Shown here: positions 47,307-60,090 of the stretch, piece after piece
Numbering within the stretch: position 1 is the first letter of the stretch
Layout of the letters: each line of letters begins with the position of its first letter
NCBI GenBank assembly: GCA_029706075.1
Contig: JAINUG010000031.1
Coordinates: 2,835,001 to 2,899,000, forward strand
Length of the DNA stretch: 64,000 nucleotides
Source of the DNA: Aldrovandia affinis
Lineage: Eukaryota > Chordata > Actinopteri > Notacanthiformes > Halosauridae
Direction of reading: 5' to 3'
Made by a program: the position numbers and the translations under genes
The notes under the pieces: model-generated
What the model was told of the DNA's origin: nothing
The model's input: only the letters and a program-made list of their open reading frames with translations
The model's database searches: none

Positions 47307-47470
47307 TCTCCCCCAGTCCGTCTCGCTGCGGAACAGAAACGTCATTGAGACCGTCAAGGCCCTGAAACCGGTAACGTCCAATCGCAAATTCCGATACTCG
47401 CGGTGCAACCTATGTCGTCCTCTTGTATTGAAACATCAAGCAGTGGACTACAACTACCAGAAAGTTTGGA
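47307..47470 (-). promoter_or_regulatory. kbtbd8: Probable KBTBD8 promoter
   Basis: Immediately upstream of the ATG the DNA becomes richer in CpG (about 47310-47420). It has a CCAAT box (plus strand 47378-47382) and ACTACAACTACCAGAA at 47447-47462, close to the ZNF143/SBS-type promoter motif (ACTACAA-TCCCAGAA). No TATA box is seen. Transcription start unknown. Confidence 0.5.
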
Positions 47471-49900
47471 GTCAATACCAGCTCCATGACACTGTTGGCT
47501 TGTTTTATTTTTAAAGCGATTACGAAGAGGTCAATGAGGGTAGATTGACATCATCGAAATGGTTGCGCTTCAACACTTAAAATACAATTCTTCGAAGTCC
47601 ATATTCATTATCCAAAATGTCCAGAAATTAAACACTAAGGCATAATTAGCAGTGACGACATGGAATGAGTTTTTCGATGTGTTTAAACATTTTGCTGGTG
47701 AAAATAAACGTGTAGATAAATAGTTGTTAGTCTAATAGTCATTATGTATAGTTGTTCATCTTGTTAGTTAGATAAAACATTTATCTAATTATAACATAAT
47801 TACATCCAACATACACTTTATTACAGCTGGGATATTTAGAGAGCCATGATGTAGTGTAGTTGCAAGACCCTATTGTAGGCTAATCTCTCTTTTCTCCCCT
47901 CTCCACCAAAATGGCCACACACACAATATTGCAGTTTTGGCAATTACTTTATAAGTACTGCAATCCATACACCCAACACTATTGAATTGGCCCATAGACG
48001 GTAGATTAGGCCTATTGGTGGTGCTGTAACATTTGTTTCTTCATTATGAACCTTCATAACAAGCAAAATATACACTGTACACAACTTGACATCTAGCCTA
48101 CATGTAACTCTTAGCTGAACAATTTTGTAATGCTATATCTGATGTTTTTGCCACTAAAGAGGTTGAAGACCTTTTATCATATTGGCATAAAACTTTCACT
48201 AATTTGTTCTTTGGACACTTAAAAATGATCATCTTTAAAAGATATCTAGTCACTGTGTAAATAATGATGTTACATGTAACACTTAGAGAACATCTCCTCA
48301 TAAACCGATTGGCATAAAGACATGTCTAACCTTGACTAATTTATTCTTTGACGCTCCTCTTTAAAAGCTATTTAGAAAAGTTGTTTAATGAAAAACATGG
48401 CCAAACTCGTCAATCCAATTAAGGCATTTACACATAATATGCAAATATGGTGTAACGTGATAAGTGTTGTATGGGAAATTTAGTACAGATCTAAATATAT
48501 AAATAAATATAACGTTTTTTTCTTTTCTTTTATCAAAATATGTCTCCAGAGTTTATGATAATATGGGGAAAAAAAGATTTTAACCAATTCTAAATAAATA
48601 TTAAGTGAATATTTAAGCAACAGTTAATATCCTATATCGCTTGACCCCTTAACACGGGACTTACACTAAACTCTTCCTTTGATGGTCTTTTATAAATGAT
48701 CAAAATAAAGATTTTATGTGAATATGGTTGCTGCAGGCAATACTGTATATTTTAACATATATTGTAACATATTCAACTATTTCTCCAGATTTTATTGTGC
48801 CTTTTATTATGGTTTCATTGTTTATATGCAACACGTACATGGTGAGCCAATCAAAACACAGCTTTTCCTCTGTGTGTTTATCTTCTATTGGCTACATGTG
48901 GTGGAATAAACCTTTGTATGCATGTTTTCATAATGTGATAGTAAACTGTATAAGGCATGAATTTTGCTCAATGCTCTTATTGACTGTAAATGATTGTTTT
49001 TTTGTGATGGACCTGATGATGATATTGATCCATAATATTGATATTCACAACATGAGGTGCAACCTGTAATTTACTTCTGTTAAGAAGAATACATTAATTA
49101 CTGTTATAAACCATGCAATTACCTGAATATTTCCATAAATTAAAATCCCCACACCATTTCATTTCTACTGGTCTTAATTGGAATTTATATAGTGACAACA
49201 TAATCAGATTAATTACCTCCTCGTGCAAAGTAAATTATTTTTAAATGACACAATTTGTGTCCATTAATTTTAGCAAGTCACTGACTCTGGCATGTTAATT
49301 GGAATTTGAAAGCAAAATATCTTTCTCTCGGTAAACATTGATGACATCGCAGAGGGAAAATGCAGAACAGTGTTGAAGGTTGCTGTACTAGTTTTACATC
49401 ATTATTTGTAATTCATTTGCTCATCAGACAACCTTTTCCTGACTGCCTGTTTATAATGAGGTGAACAAGGTAACATACAGATGCGAGAGTACTGCAGTAA
49501 TGTCTGCCTGATGGCTGATGCTAAGTGGTGATGGGTTTGGCTAGAACTTGAACAGGAGACCTCCTGGGAAGCCCATGTGCTGCTGAAAGTGGTGGTGTTG
49601 GTGGAACAGTAGGGGGCAGCAGTGATTCTAAATGGTTCACTCCTGTGTACACCTTGAAAATTCCAGTCCTATATGCTGGGAAAGTCGGGTTCGCCCTTAT
49701 CAACAGCCCTAGTAACATAAAGTTCTGGGATGAAACTGCAGACAATTCATTTTCAATGAGACGCAAATGTAAACATTGAAAAAATGTCTGGAGGTTATTC
49801 CTTGAATCATTTGCTGATAAGCTAAACTTTTAATAATCAACATAAAATTGCCCAGCTCTGTCCTTATGACTTCTTTTTTTAAATGTATTTGTTTATGGTT
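47471..49900. other. Gene-free upstream flank of KBTBD8
   Basis: AT-rich; no exon, repeat family or CpG island recognised beyond the promoter. Confidence 0.5.
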
Positions 49901-49904
49901 TTTT

Positions 49905-50215
49905 TCACTTTTTCTCCCAATTTAGCGGCCAATTATACCCTCTATTTATTTCGATTTGCCCTTCCCACACAAACTCGCTGCCCGTCTCTATGAGGCAAGC
50001 AAATTCTCCAAGGGCAGCGAACTCTGCTTCCCTCGAGATGGAATTCGCCCACCCACTTCTGAAGACACCCTTACCCCCCTGTCAGTGAGTCCTTGCTGGC
50101 TCACCCTCCCCCCTTCCCCTGGGGCGGACAGCCAAATGCCGCCCCCTATCGGGACTTCCCACCAGGGCCGGTCTGGTACAGTCAGATTTTGAACCGCGAC
50201 CGTGATAGGCAGCTC
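49905..50215 (-). mobile_element. tRNA-derived SINE (family B), inverted
   Basis: Left tail TCTCCCAATTTAGCGGCC and CCCTCTATTTATTTCGAT, right body CCCCCTATCGGGACTTCCC, head GAACCGCGACCGTGATAGGC (box B complement). Confidence 0.8.
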
Positions 50216-50483
50216 ACATTTGTAATCTGTCCTTATTACTTTAATGGGAAAAGTACCTAATTCAATATTCAAGCTCGTTCCTCTATTAAACCATTGCATT
50301 TTTTAATAGTCTTAGTCTAAATTCAATTGACTGTTAGCTTCCTTGCCTTATATATTGTAACGGTGGGCAGCTAGCCTAGCCACAGGAATGCTAGCTGCTC
50401 GCCATATTGTTTGTTTGTAGCGCCTAAGGTGGCTAAGCTAGGTAGCCAGTTGCTACATGTAGCATGGAAGCCATTTTTTATGT

Positions 50484-51175
50484 TGTTCAATTAGCTTTCC
50501 GGGTGGCTAGGCTAACTGAACACCGTGCAGGAGCGAAACACCTGAATGCTGACACGTTGTCCCGCCGCCGCTGCAGTGCTGAAGCCTGCAGTCACTGCGA
50601 GCTGGCAGAGGAAAAATACGGAAGGAGAGGCTGGAGCTGCGCTGCTGCTGCCATGTTCGACACCACCACACCAACGGCGATAGGTGACCTAACATTATCT
50701 CAGGTCTGAGCAGCACAGGAGGGAGACGAAGAGGTCAGCTCGGTGCTCCAATGGCTACGAACAGGGACGAGGCCTAGTCGCTCCACTCTCTCTCCCTTCT
50801 CTCCAGCAGTCAAGCAGCTGGAGGCCCAGTGGGACTTGCTACACCTCCACGATGACCTGCTGTACCACCAGCTGATCTTCAGCCTGATCCGGAACTGCGC
50901 CGCCAGCCTGGGCTCAGGTACGCCCACCAGCTTCAAGACAGCCTCGACCGCATACACCATCAGCAGGGGGCTGAGCAACGACAGAAAAGGAATTACGACG
51001 CATGCTGCATGGGCCGTGAGTTCCAAGCAGGCAAGCGAGTGTGGGTCTTTAACCCCCGCAGAAGGAAAGGCTGGTCGCCAAAACTAGACAGCAACTGAGA
51101 AGGCCCCTGTCTCGTCCTGGACCGGCTGTCAGACGTGGTCTACAAAATCCAACTTTACCAACGGCATCGCCCGCC
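50484..51175 (+). pseudogene. Ty3/Gypsy pol fragment
   Basis: Order: the end of RNase H (HRAGAKHLNADTLSRRRC, a Gypsy hallmark), a linker with LQWLRTGTRPS, then the integrase C-terminal region (NYDACCMGREFQAGKRVWVF, LVLDRLSDVVYKIQL). The integrase zinc finger and DDE core are absent and there are frame changes and a stop. An internally deleted relic; flanking LTRs were not identified, although TGTAACGGTGGGCAG near 50356 could be an LTR start. Confidence 0.8.
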
Positions 51176-51179
51176 ATCT

Positions 51180-54100
51180 TGTTTGTTGGCTAGGCTAGGC
51201 TACCCGGAAGTCTCTCGACTCTTGATTTCATGGCATTCACCGGCACAATATGTATGTATTTTGTTGGCTTGTGAACAGGGTTCTGTTCTCAGGAGGTTTT
51301 TTATCCAAAGAGTGCTATCCTAATATTCAGTGCTGTGAATATTCATGATAACTATCAAGCCAACTAGCTCTCCAATGCATTTTTTAGTAGTGTGAAGTCA
51401 AGGTTGAGTGCTAACTTGCCGGCTAGCTAAGTTTCCTAACTAGCAAGCTAGTGATGCAGTAGTTTGAATGCAACACAAGCTAGCTTGCTGCACTAAGATG
51501 AACTTGACTAATTTGGTAATCCTTAGTTTTTCCAGAATTTTCAAACTTCTGAAGCAGTATATGTGTGACCTCTATTTCTCTTGCTTCTACAAATTTATAC
51601 TATTTTAATTTGAAATTGAGATAATCTATAGTTCTTGCTACCATGCTGATGGCATCCCTCATTTTATTAGCAAAACCTAACAAACAAGCAAATAACAATC
51701 ACACACGGTGTAACTCAATGAGCTTGTGTGTCTCACCCGCTGGCCACTATGGTAAAACCCTATCCAACAGAGCAGTTATATTCAGCGGTGTTCCTTTCTA
51801 AGGTACTATGCGGCAGGGAAATGAGATTCCTGCAGTATCTGCGGAAACATCGGGCCTTGCAAAATCAAGTTTGTGGTTATCTCCCCGCAAGGGTATGATG
51901 GAATTTAGAATTGCAGGAATCACCTACTGAATGGTGATAGAAGAATTGCATGGGGCTGATGAGACTGATAAGGTAAGGATTGAAAATGTTATGAGGTCAG
52001 TTGAATTGACAATTAGAGATGCGCGGTGGCTCACCCTCCTGCTCTGGAAGTGTTTGTTCTCGACAGCTCCAAGCAGCTCGCAGTGCTGCATGCACGCGGT
52101 CCTGTTTCCAAGACCGGTGAGCTATGCCAGGTCACAGTTACTGTATCTCCCTCAACAGCAGGCAGTTGGGGCTGACCGCTCCTTTGCTATTATCAGCAGC
52201 GAGCAGGCAGGAATGGACTCTAATGCTCCACAACACTGTAAAATGATAGACAGAGAGTGAAATAAAATAGAACTGCAATCCACACAATCGATTTTCACAT
52301 TTTTTTCCAATTTCTCCCTTCAGCCACAGTGTGGGCTGTGAAATTGGCCCCAGTCAGTGTGAAAGGAAGGGAAGAGGCTTCCTAGGGATTCAGTTATTTA
52401 ATGATACCTCTGCTCATGTACACCCCTCCTTAGGCTGCCTTAAGATACATGGATCCTGATCTCATGATAGGTGTCCTTTATCACCATTTTTCCTGGGGAA
52501 CTGCATTTTATGGTCACGTCGTTTCAGAAAAAGGGATTTATGGATGTGAAGCATTTTCAATGCAGCTTACCTTTCCAGGTTGAAAAATGGCAATATCTGC
52601 AGAATCCCTTAAAATACAACGATAAGGTTTCCTTTGTACCCGAGGAAATAAAAAAAAATAGATAGGGTTATCAATTATTGACTTTCTTTTCTCAGTTGGC
52701 AGTCAAAAATGTCTGTCCTAAGTTGTTGGCTTCTTCCCAGGAAAACAGAATTGACCATACGCTGCACAGCACATTACTGTTGTGAAATATAGTTCTGATG
52801 GTACAGTTTGTAACTTCCTTGGATTCATAGTTTTAATTGTTTTCTGGAAATAAATGACAATAACAATGCAGTCAAATTAAGTTCAAAATGTAGTTTAATT
52901 TTGCTGACTTGGCATCTGATCACTCTTTCTGTCAGCAGGAATGCCACCATGTGGTCCATTCTCTCCACAGCATATTCAGTGCAGTAAGAAAGGGCACGAG
53001 CAAAGATAGTGTTCACACCTTCTTGACCAAGAATGAACAGAATTGGACTATGTTGGACATCTACAATTAGCGCAGGAGCCTGTGAGACAAACATATGCAA
53101 ATTAAGAGAAATTGTGCTCACCAAAACTATCAGTACCCTGACACACTCATGTTCCTCGTACCTAAGATGCTTTTCCTCAATTGCGTTTTGGTGGGCTGCA
53201 TGCTTGGACGGTTTCAGCCATTGACTGATATGGATAGTCATACTCCAGACTGGTGTCAACTGAAGGAAATCTAATCTGCTGCTTGGTGAATAGCACCGCA
53301 TGGATGGTCTGTCTTACCCCATAAACAGTGAATGTACTTGTTTCCCTTTAAGACTCAGACACACTCAGAGTGACAGATTGCTGGTCATTTTCATTAAGCT
53401 CTCTGTATTTTTAAAGTGAAATGTAATGCATGAAAACTGTCTCCACAGAGGGTTTTATCAATGATAGAATATTGGAAAACATTTATTGGTGTATTTCATT
53501 GTATGTCTGTCTTTAGTGCAGGCGCAAATACAACACAATACCTTCCAGCATTATACAAATGACATTGAGCATTCGGTTTCGATTTTGAATGTATGTGTTT
53601 GTGCATGCATGAGTAAGTGCATGTGAGTATGGGTGTGTCTGCGTGTGCACGTTTGTGTTAAAAAAAGGGTCAGATTTTCCCATCTCGTGACTAAAAAGCC
53701 CCTCTCTGGTGTGATTCCCCAATCTCATGCCACCTCCCCTGCAGATGAGAGAGCAGTATAAATGCAGCAGCTGTGGCCAGAGCGATTGAATTGCAGAAGA
53801 GAGGAAGACGAGATGGAATTGCAGAGAGGAGAAGGCAGGGGGTGTAATTGTAGTTTAAATGTATGTTTTGTCAGAGATGGAGGTAATAGGTTATTATATG
53901 CCTCCAGGGACCTCTAAGAGAATGCCTGCAGATGTCCTGAAGAGCCGCTTTCCCTCCCCGTGTTTTCCAAGCCACCCAGGATGAAACAAATAGGAACACA
54001 ATGGGAGGCTGTGGTAAATACCAACCTGTAGTTTCTGGTTCATGTTTAAAAAGCACCGCTTCTCTTACATGGCTAATGAATAGTCAGACATCTGCTCTGA

Positions 54101-54734
54101 GTGTGTTCGTACCTCATGGCGCAATCAATGTTAGGGAAAATCTTTTTATTTTCAAGCTGGTAGTGAAGGATTTTTTTAATGATTATTATTATTTCTGTTC
54201 AACCTAATTAGAGTTGCTATTGTCATTCTTGATTACTGGATATTGTTGGTTTTTTTCCCATTACTAACCATGTTAAAATGCACAGGGTATAGGCTACACT
54301 GTCTGTTTCATCTGTTACTCTGTCGACTCATGCTTGTTGAACAAACTGTCCACTTGTCACTTTCTCTGACTGCTGAATTACTGGTACAGGGCCATTCTAT
54401 GCTCCAGGGCCATGTTGCTAAGACCAAGTACACACTACATGATTTTAGCTCAACGTCACGCCTTTTAATTGCCTTCTCAAGCTTGCTTTGAAGGTGTCAC
54501 GATTCTTGGTGAAATTTGGTGCACGTACATGTAAATCGTACCTTGACATACTCATGCAGCATGTCATGTGCTTCAAGCAAAGCAACATTTGATTTATATT
54601 TTAATTGGGCTCTCAAAGTCTTATACAAGATACTGTGACAGAGGAATGTAAATGTTTCTGAGGTGCCATGTTCCTCCAGACTGAATAGCTGTCTATGTGT
54701 ATTGTTGTATGTATTGTTGATTGTTGCATTGTCT
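51180..54734. other. Gene-free stretch
   Basis: Includes a possible exon-like frame (52825-53301, discussed in findings). The rest is unique AT-rich DNA with no recognised feature. Confidence 0.45.
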
Positions 54735-54842
54735 GCAACTATTGTGTAAGCCTACTGCTGTTACCCTGGCCAGGTCTCTCTTGAAAAAGAGATTTTAATC
54801 TCAATGAGACTTCCTGGTTAAATAAAGGTTAAATAAATAAAT
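54735..54842 (+). mobile_element. Non-LTR retrotransposon 3' end
   Basis: CAGGTCTCTCTTGAAAAAGA, then AATCTCAATGAGACTTCCTG and GTTAAATAAAGGTTAAATAA, a familiar fish LINE 3' terminus with polyadenylation-like tail. Confidence 0.65.
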
Positions 54843-56967
54843 GAATACATTTTCAATGCATTTTGAGTGGAGTGGGACAATAGTTTGTTTGATAAGCAGA
54901 CTGTTTCCTCTTCAGATGGTTAATGACGAGGAAACAGTGAGAGTACAAAAGAAAATCATGAGAGTACAAAAGTTTTCAAGATTGTGGGTAGAACTGCAAC
55001 TCTCACCTCATGTGATTCAGATATGCTGCTTGACCACATTGTTTTCGAGACAAAATCTCTCATTTGAAACATTTCAACGCATTTGTTACATAATTGATAT
55101 CAGTTCTTGGGCCATAAGTTTACAATGAGTGGTGTTTTCCTCGTCTCATCATAAAAAAGTGTCACAGTAAATGACACATACAAGTATTTAAATAATAAAA
55201 TATAACATTTACATAGTAGATGCAGGTAAGTTCAGCACAGGGACCACAATAACACACCACCGGTAATAATAGAGTAGATAGGCATTAAGGTTTAATGGCT
55301 TGGCTACCATCAAGCTAGATCTCCCACAAACCAACCACCAAACGATATCCTACACTTGGCTGGTGTTAGAAACCCTTGTGGTCTGCCCCTGACTGAGTCA
55401 CTTCCCATTTTCAAATAGAAATTAGGTCTTGGCTGGCATTTCTGGTTCAATAAAGGATTCATCATTTCATTATGATGCATGTTGGCCTTGTTTATTACTC
55501 AGGAAGGAATTCCTTTCACTCTTTTCCCCACCTACCTAATTCCACCATTCACTTTTAAAAATCATATTGTCTTAGTTAAACAGGAACAATGTGTTGTTAT
55601 AACATGCAGGTGTGGGCATGGGTGTTGGTGCCGATGTGCATTTCTGATCTATCTTTTGGACCTGTTACAATACACCAGTTTCAGATAAATGCTGTAATAA
55701 ATCTATGTATTTTTTTAATGATTAATTGCGCTGCTATGGGGCAAGTGGTTGTCCTTAGCACGATTAAATATACTAATTTGGAATTGATCAATAATGAAAC
55801 TTTGGTAATAGTCTGTAATTGGCAGGACCAGAATGCTAAAATGGCATGCAAGAGTTATTATTTTATGTTTCAAATACATTTTTTATTTATTTATTTAGGC
55901 TGGTTGTATAACTCATTAAAGGCAGTGGAATTTGTATCTGTATTGTACAGCTCTTCAAAGGTTCAAAGCGTACTGATTCGCTGATTTATCCATCTGATAT
56001 GATCCCGAAGTGGCACACAGTGACTTCAGCACCTTAGTACCCCAACACATTCCTTTTAACTTTGCAAGCACTTTATTAGGCTGGTGACCGCACATTGTTT
56101 GCCCTTCAAGTTAAAAAATGCAAACAAATAAGGTCGCACTCCCTACTGCGAGGTCGAGTCATTTGTTCCACTTGTCGGGCTGATGGATACCGTTTTACAC
56201 ACAGAGCTTTATTTAGCCCTTCTAATTGCTGAAAATATACATCTTTCTGCCGCTACGACTAGTACGAGCAGTGCGAGCAGGTTTTTTCCCCCCTTGTCTT
56301 CTTCGCAGGCTGTGTCCCGGGCATGGTTCAGCTCATCTAATGTGAGAGAAACTGTGACACCCAGCTGGGAGGTCCGCGCTCTAATAGCAGAATCGGATTA
56401 GAGAACTCCCCAGTGTGCGCCGCGCGCCCGCGCGTGAAAGCTCTGCCTGTCATCAATATTGAAGCGGCGGCGCGGGGAGATCCATCAGCAAATCCGATTG
56501 CACACTGAGAATTCTGAACTTCCAGCAGAAAGGGGATGGGGTTTTTACATTATTCTGTTCCCTGGGAGAGCATTCTCCATCATGTCAATGTAATGTACCA
56601 CACAGAGGCAATCATACAGCCTCCGAGCCCAGGGCCCGCTGCTTAGAGGGTGAAATGCAACTTTAGCACTTAATCATTCCCACTTTACAGCCAGACGAGT
56701 CTTTGAGATAGCTTTTTTTAATACAGTATGTAACCAAATTCTTCACTGGAACGTGGCTGTGCAAACCAAATAATTCACCTTTTATTTTATACCTATCCGA
56801 AGCTTTTCCTTCTGTTTTGGTTTTGTTCATTCCTCTTGGTCTTTTGTTTGAAGGCAGGATATCGCCAGCTGGACTGCAGCAATACCTGGCATTTGGTTGC
56901 ATTGTTATTCGATTTTCTGTCACAAAATGGCGACAGTGTTAAAACTCGAAATGTGTGGACACCACAT
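54843..56967. other. Gene-free stretch
   Basis: Mostly unique. 55985-56530 is notably less AT-rich, with CGCGCGCCCGCGCG near 56420; no exon was recognised. Confidence 0.45.
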
Positions 56968-57207
56968 TAAATTTACATTTACATTTACATTTTAGGCATT
57001 TAGCAGATGCTCTTATCCAGAGCAACGTACACAGTTTACATTTCTTTACATACAATCCATTTATACAGCTGGATATTTTACTGAAGCAATTCAGGCTAAG
57101 TACCTTGCTCAAGGGTACAACAGCAGTGTCCCATCTGGGAATTGAGCCTGCAACCTCTGAGTTACAATCCCAGCTCCCTAACCATTACACTACACTGCCA
57201 GCCCACA
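56968..57207 (-). mobile_element. tRNA-derived SINE with L2-type tail (family C), inverted
   Basis: Read on the minus strand: a tRNA-like head (GTGTAGTGTAATGGTTAGGG as box A, GGTTGCAGGCTCAATTCCC as box B), then GCTCTGGATAAGAGCATCTG as the L2-type stem-loop, then (TGTAAA)n. The TGTAA-type tail repeat matches the UnaL2-like retroposition signature. Confidence 0.8.
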
Positions 57208-58048
57208 TCACAAGAGCACAATTACACATCACACAGTGTAATTGCAGTAGGGTTAAAGCTGTTTAAATTACATGAGTTTAAATGGGACAGCTCAGGCCCT
57301 GGTCCAGGCACTTACAGTGACACTTGCAGTAGGGTGGGCAATTTTAGAACAGTATAGGCTGTGCTGTCCATTAGAGTTAAGATCAGGCCAGCAGTGAGAG
57401 GGTATGTAACCATGCTCTGGTCCAACGTGCAGCCATATGATTTCAGTGAAGGTTAGGTGCCCCAGGCACTGCCCGGTGCTGAGATAGTCAATGGCGTAAG
57501 TGTGTTACCCATAGCAGGAGGGGAGAAGATCAACATAGCCTTGCTTCACATCAGCTGGGGAACACTTCACAAGTGAGTAACGTGTGAGTCAAATGTTACC
57601 AGGTTGACTCACTCTGATAACATGGCTTTGAGCAAACCTTAATTAAGTGTCTTAAAGTAGGAGACATTTCTTGTCAGTTAAGTCCATTGAAATTGCCACC
57701 AGAGGGTTGCCTGAGTTGTTTCAGCAATGGTGAAGAATAATTGGTCCACCATTAGTTTTAAAATAACTATTTTTGAGTAGGTGGTAAATGAGAGCATACT
57801 CTCAGGAAATTTGGTAATTTTATGGATTTACTTCCATGAAACAAGTGGACCACTCTTGTCAAGACTAAAGGAAAATGTATGTATTGTATTGTATTGTATT
57901 GTATTGTAGTCCCATAAGTGATTTTACATTTGGACAATAAAGTATTATATGTATATATATATACAGTATAGTGTGTATGCACGTGTACACACACTGTAAG
58001 AATATACCATTTGTATGTTCTTCCACAATGTCTGTGTAGCATTATTAT
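57208..58048. other. Gene-free stretch with (TATTG)n
   Basis: A pentanucleotide run at 57881-57908 and a short TA run at 57949-57962; otherwise nothing recognised. Confidence 0.5.
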
Positions 58049-58278
58049 TCTTATTTAATTCATTACATGCATTTAGTAGACATGCTTATCCAGAGCGAGT
58101 TACACAGTTTTTCATTTGGTATATACAATCCATTTATACAGCTGGATTTCACTGAAGCAATTCAGGTTAAGTACATTGCTCCAGAATACAATGGCAGTGC
58201 CCCACCTGGGAATCAAACCAGCAACCTTTGAATTACAAGCCCAGTTCCCTAACCATTATAATACACTGCCAGCCTTTT
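58049..58278 (-). mobile_element. tRNA-derived SINE (family C), inverted
   Basis: Second copy of the 56968 element, about 1 kb away in the same orientation. Its head and the tail stem-loop are recognisable but diverged. Confidence 0.75.
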
Positions 58279-58439
58279 AATAATTCAGTAAGTTATTAAC
58301 TCGTTGTTTTCAGGATCTCTTTCTGAGAAAAAAAATGTGACTGCCTGCAATTACTGACACTGCTATGTATTAGTTTAAGAAACCTTATTTAAAGCTTTGT
58401 TTTACATTTCTAACCTATAAACAACTACTATAGGTTTGC

Positions 58440-58545
58440 ACTAGAGCAAATTGAGGCAATTGACTACCTTGCTCAAGGCACCAAAAACGGAGTCCTGTTC
58501 GGGATATGAAGCTACAACCCTCAGGTCCAGGAGTCAACCCTGTAA
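58440..58545 (-). mobile_element. Possible further family C SINE remnant
   Basis: TACCTTGCTCAAGGCACC and AGCTACAACCCTCAGGTCC echo the middle and head of the two neighbouring copies; both ends are gone. Confidence 0.35.
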
Positions 58546-59086
58546 GCAACGTGGAATAAAGTGCAGTAGGCCTAGAATATAACTAAAGGGGATGATGATT
58601 CCCTTCTTCTGCAATGAGTAGTGAGCAAGGTCATTGTGCAGCAATGGAGGATCTTACAGAGCCTTTCCCACTGAGACTCCAAGGTACATTAGCAGTCGTC
58701 TCCTGTTGCATGCTGGGAGCCCATACAACCAAAACCCCAATGGTTACCAGCGCGAGGGGTTCTCCTGTGACTCCCGGAGTGATACCGGTCCACTGAAGGT
58801 GAAAGAGCAAGAGGAAAGTGTGACTTTGGTGTCTGTGCACCCTCAAGAGAGGGGACAGATGGGAGCATGAGTGTGCACGTGAGAGTGTGAAAACAAACAC
58901 TTTGACTTTCATTCACCTCCTGTTATTCTATAGCAAGCGAAGAGAGAAAGACAAGCCTCAACTCAAGCTTTTTGATGTTGTCTTCCGGCAGTTTGTGAAA
59001 ACGTTGAGCATTTTTAATACAGAATATTTAGAATATTAGAATAGAAAGAATTCCTTAACAAACTCATTTTAATAATTTAATAATTC
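58546..59086. other. Gene-free stretch
   Basis: No feature recognised; short open frames only. Confidence 0.5.
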
Positions 59087-60090
59087 CCCCCCTTTGGATT
59101 TTTTGACATTTTATTTTTCTACTTCATGGAATCAAAATAGATTTAATTGGGATTTCTTGCCACTGATCAACACAAAATACTATATCATGTCAAATAAAAC
59201 AACAACTCTAAAACAGCAAAGCTTTTTCTTAATTGATTACAAATAAAAAACAGACAATAATTCATTCTATAAATATTCACCGCCTTGACTTAATACTTGG
59301 CAAAATCACCTTTAGCTGCAATTACAGCTGTGAGTCTATTTGGGTAAGTCTCTACCAGTCTTGTACATCTGGACAATTTTCTCCCATTCTTCTTTACCAA
59401 ATTGCTCACGCTCCACTCCATCAGGGTGGATGGGGACCATTGGTGAACAGCAATCTTTGCACATATTCTCAATGGGATTGAGGTCTGGGCTTTGACTGGG
59501 CCATTCCAGGACATTGATTCTTTTGTTTTTAAACCACTCCAATGTGGCTTTTGCTGTATGTTTTGAGTCATTGTCCTGCTGGAACATAAATCTTCTCCCA
59601 AGTCTCTCTTGCAGACTACAGCATGTTTTCCTCCAAGATTTTTCTATATCTTCGTCATCCATTTTGCCCTCTATTTTGTCAAGCTATCCAGTACCTGAAG
59701 CAGAGAAGCATCCCTATAGCATTAGGCTGCCACCACCATGTTTCACGGTAGGGATAGTGTTCTTGGGATGATCAAGTCCCCTAACAAGTGCCCTTGTCGC
59801 ACAAATGCTCCGTTTTGGAGGATAGCCTGTTCTTTTTACAGTTTACAGTTTTGCCATATTCCGTCCATTTCTTTATGATGGACTTAATGGTGCTCCGAGG
59901 GATATTCAAAGTCTTTGAAATCTTCTTATAACCTTCCCCTGATTGATGCTTTTGAAACTTTTTATACAAACCGGTTTAGAGTCGTTTTTCTTATTTGACA
60001 TTATAGAGTATCTTGAGTTGATCAGTGGCAAGAAATCAAGCAAGAAAATAAAATGTGAAAAATGCCAAAGGGGGTGAACACTTTTTATAC
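59087..60090 (-). mobile_element. Tc1-like transposon remnant, transposase on minus strand
   Basis: Long inverted ends share CCCCCTTTGG, ATTTCTTGCCACTGATCAAC and the stretch around ATACT. On the minus strand the transposase begins near 60000 with a helix-turn-helix part (GEGYKKISKTLNIPRSTIKS). It then jumps to the C-terminal catalytic part (MFQQDNDSKHTAKATLEWF, SQSPDLNPIENM). The middle, with the first catalytic Asp, is deleted, so the element cannot encode an active enzyme. Confidence 0.85.
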
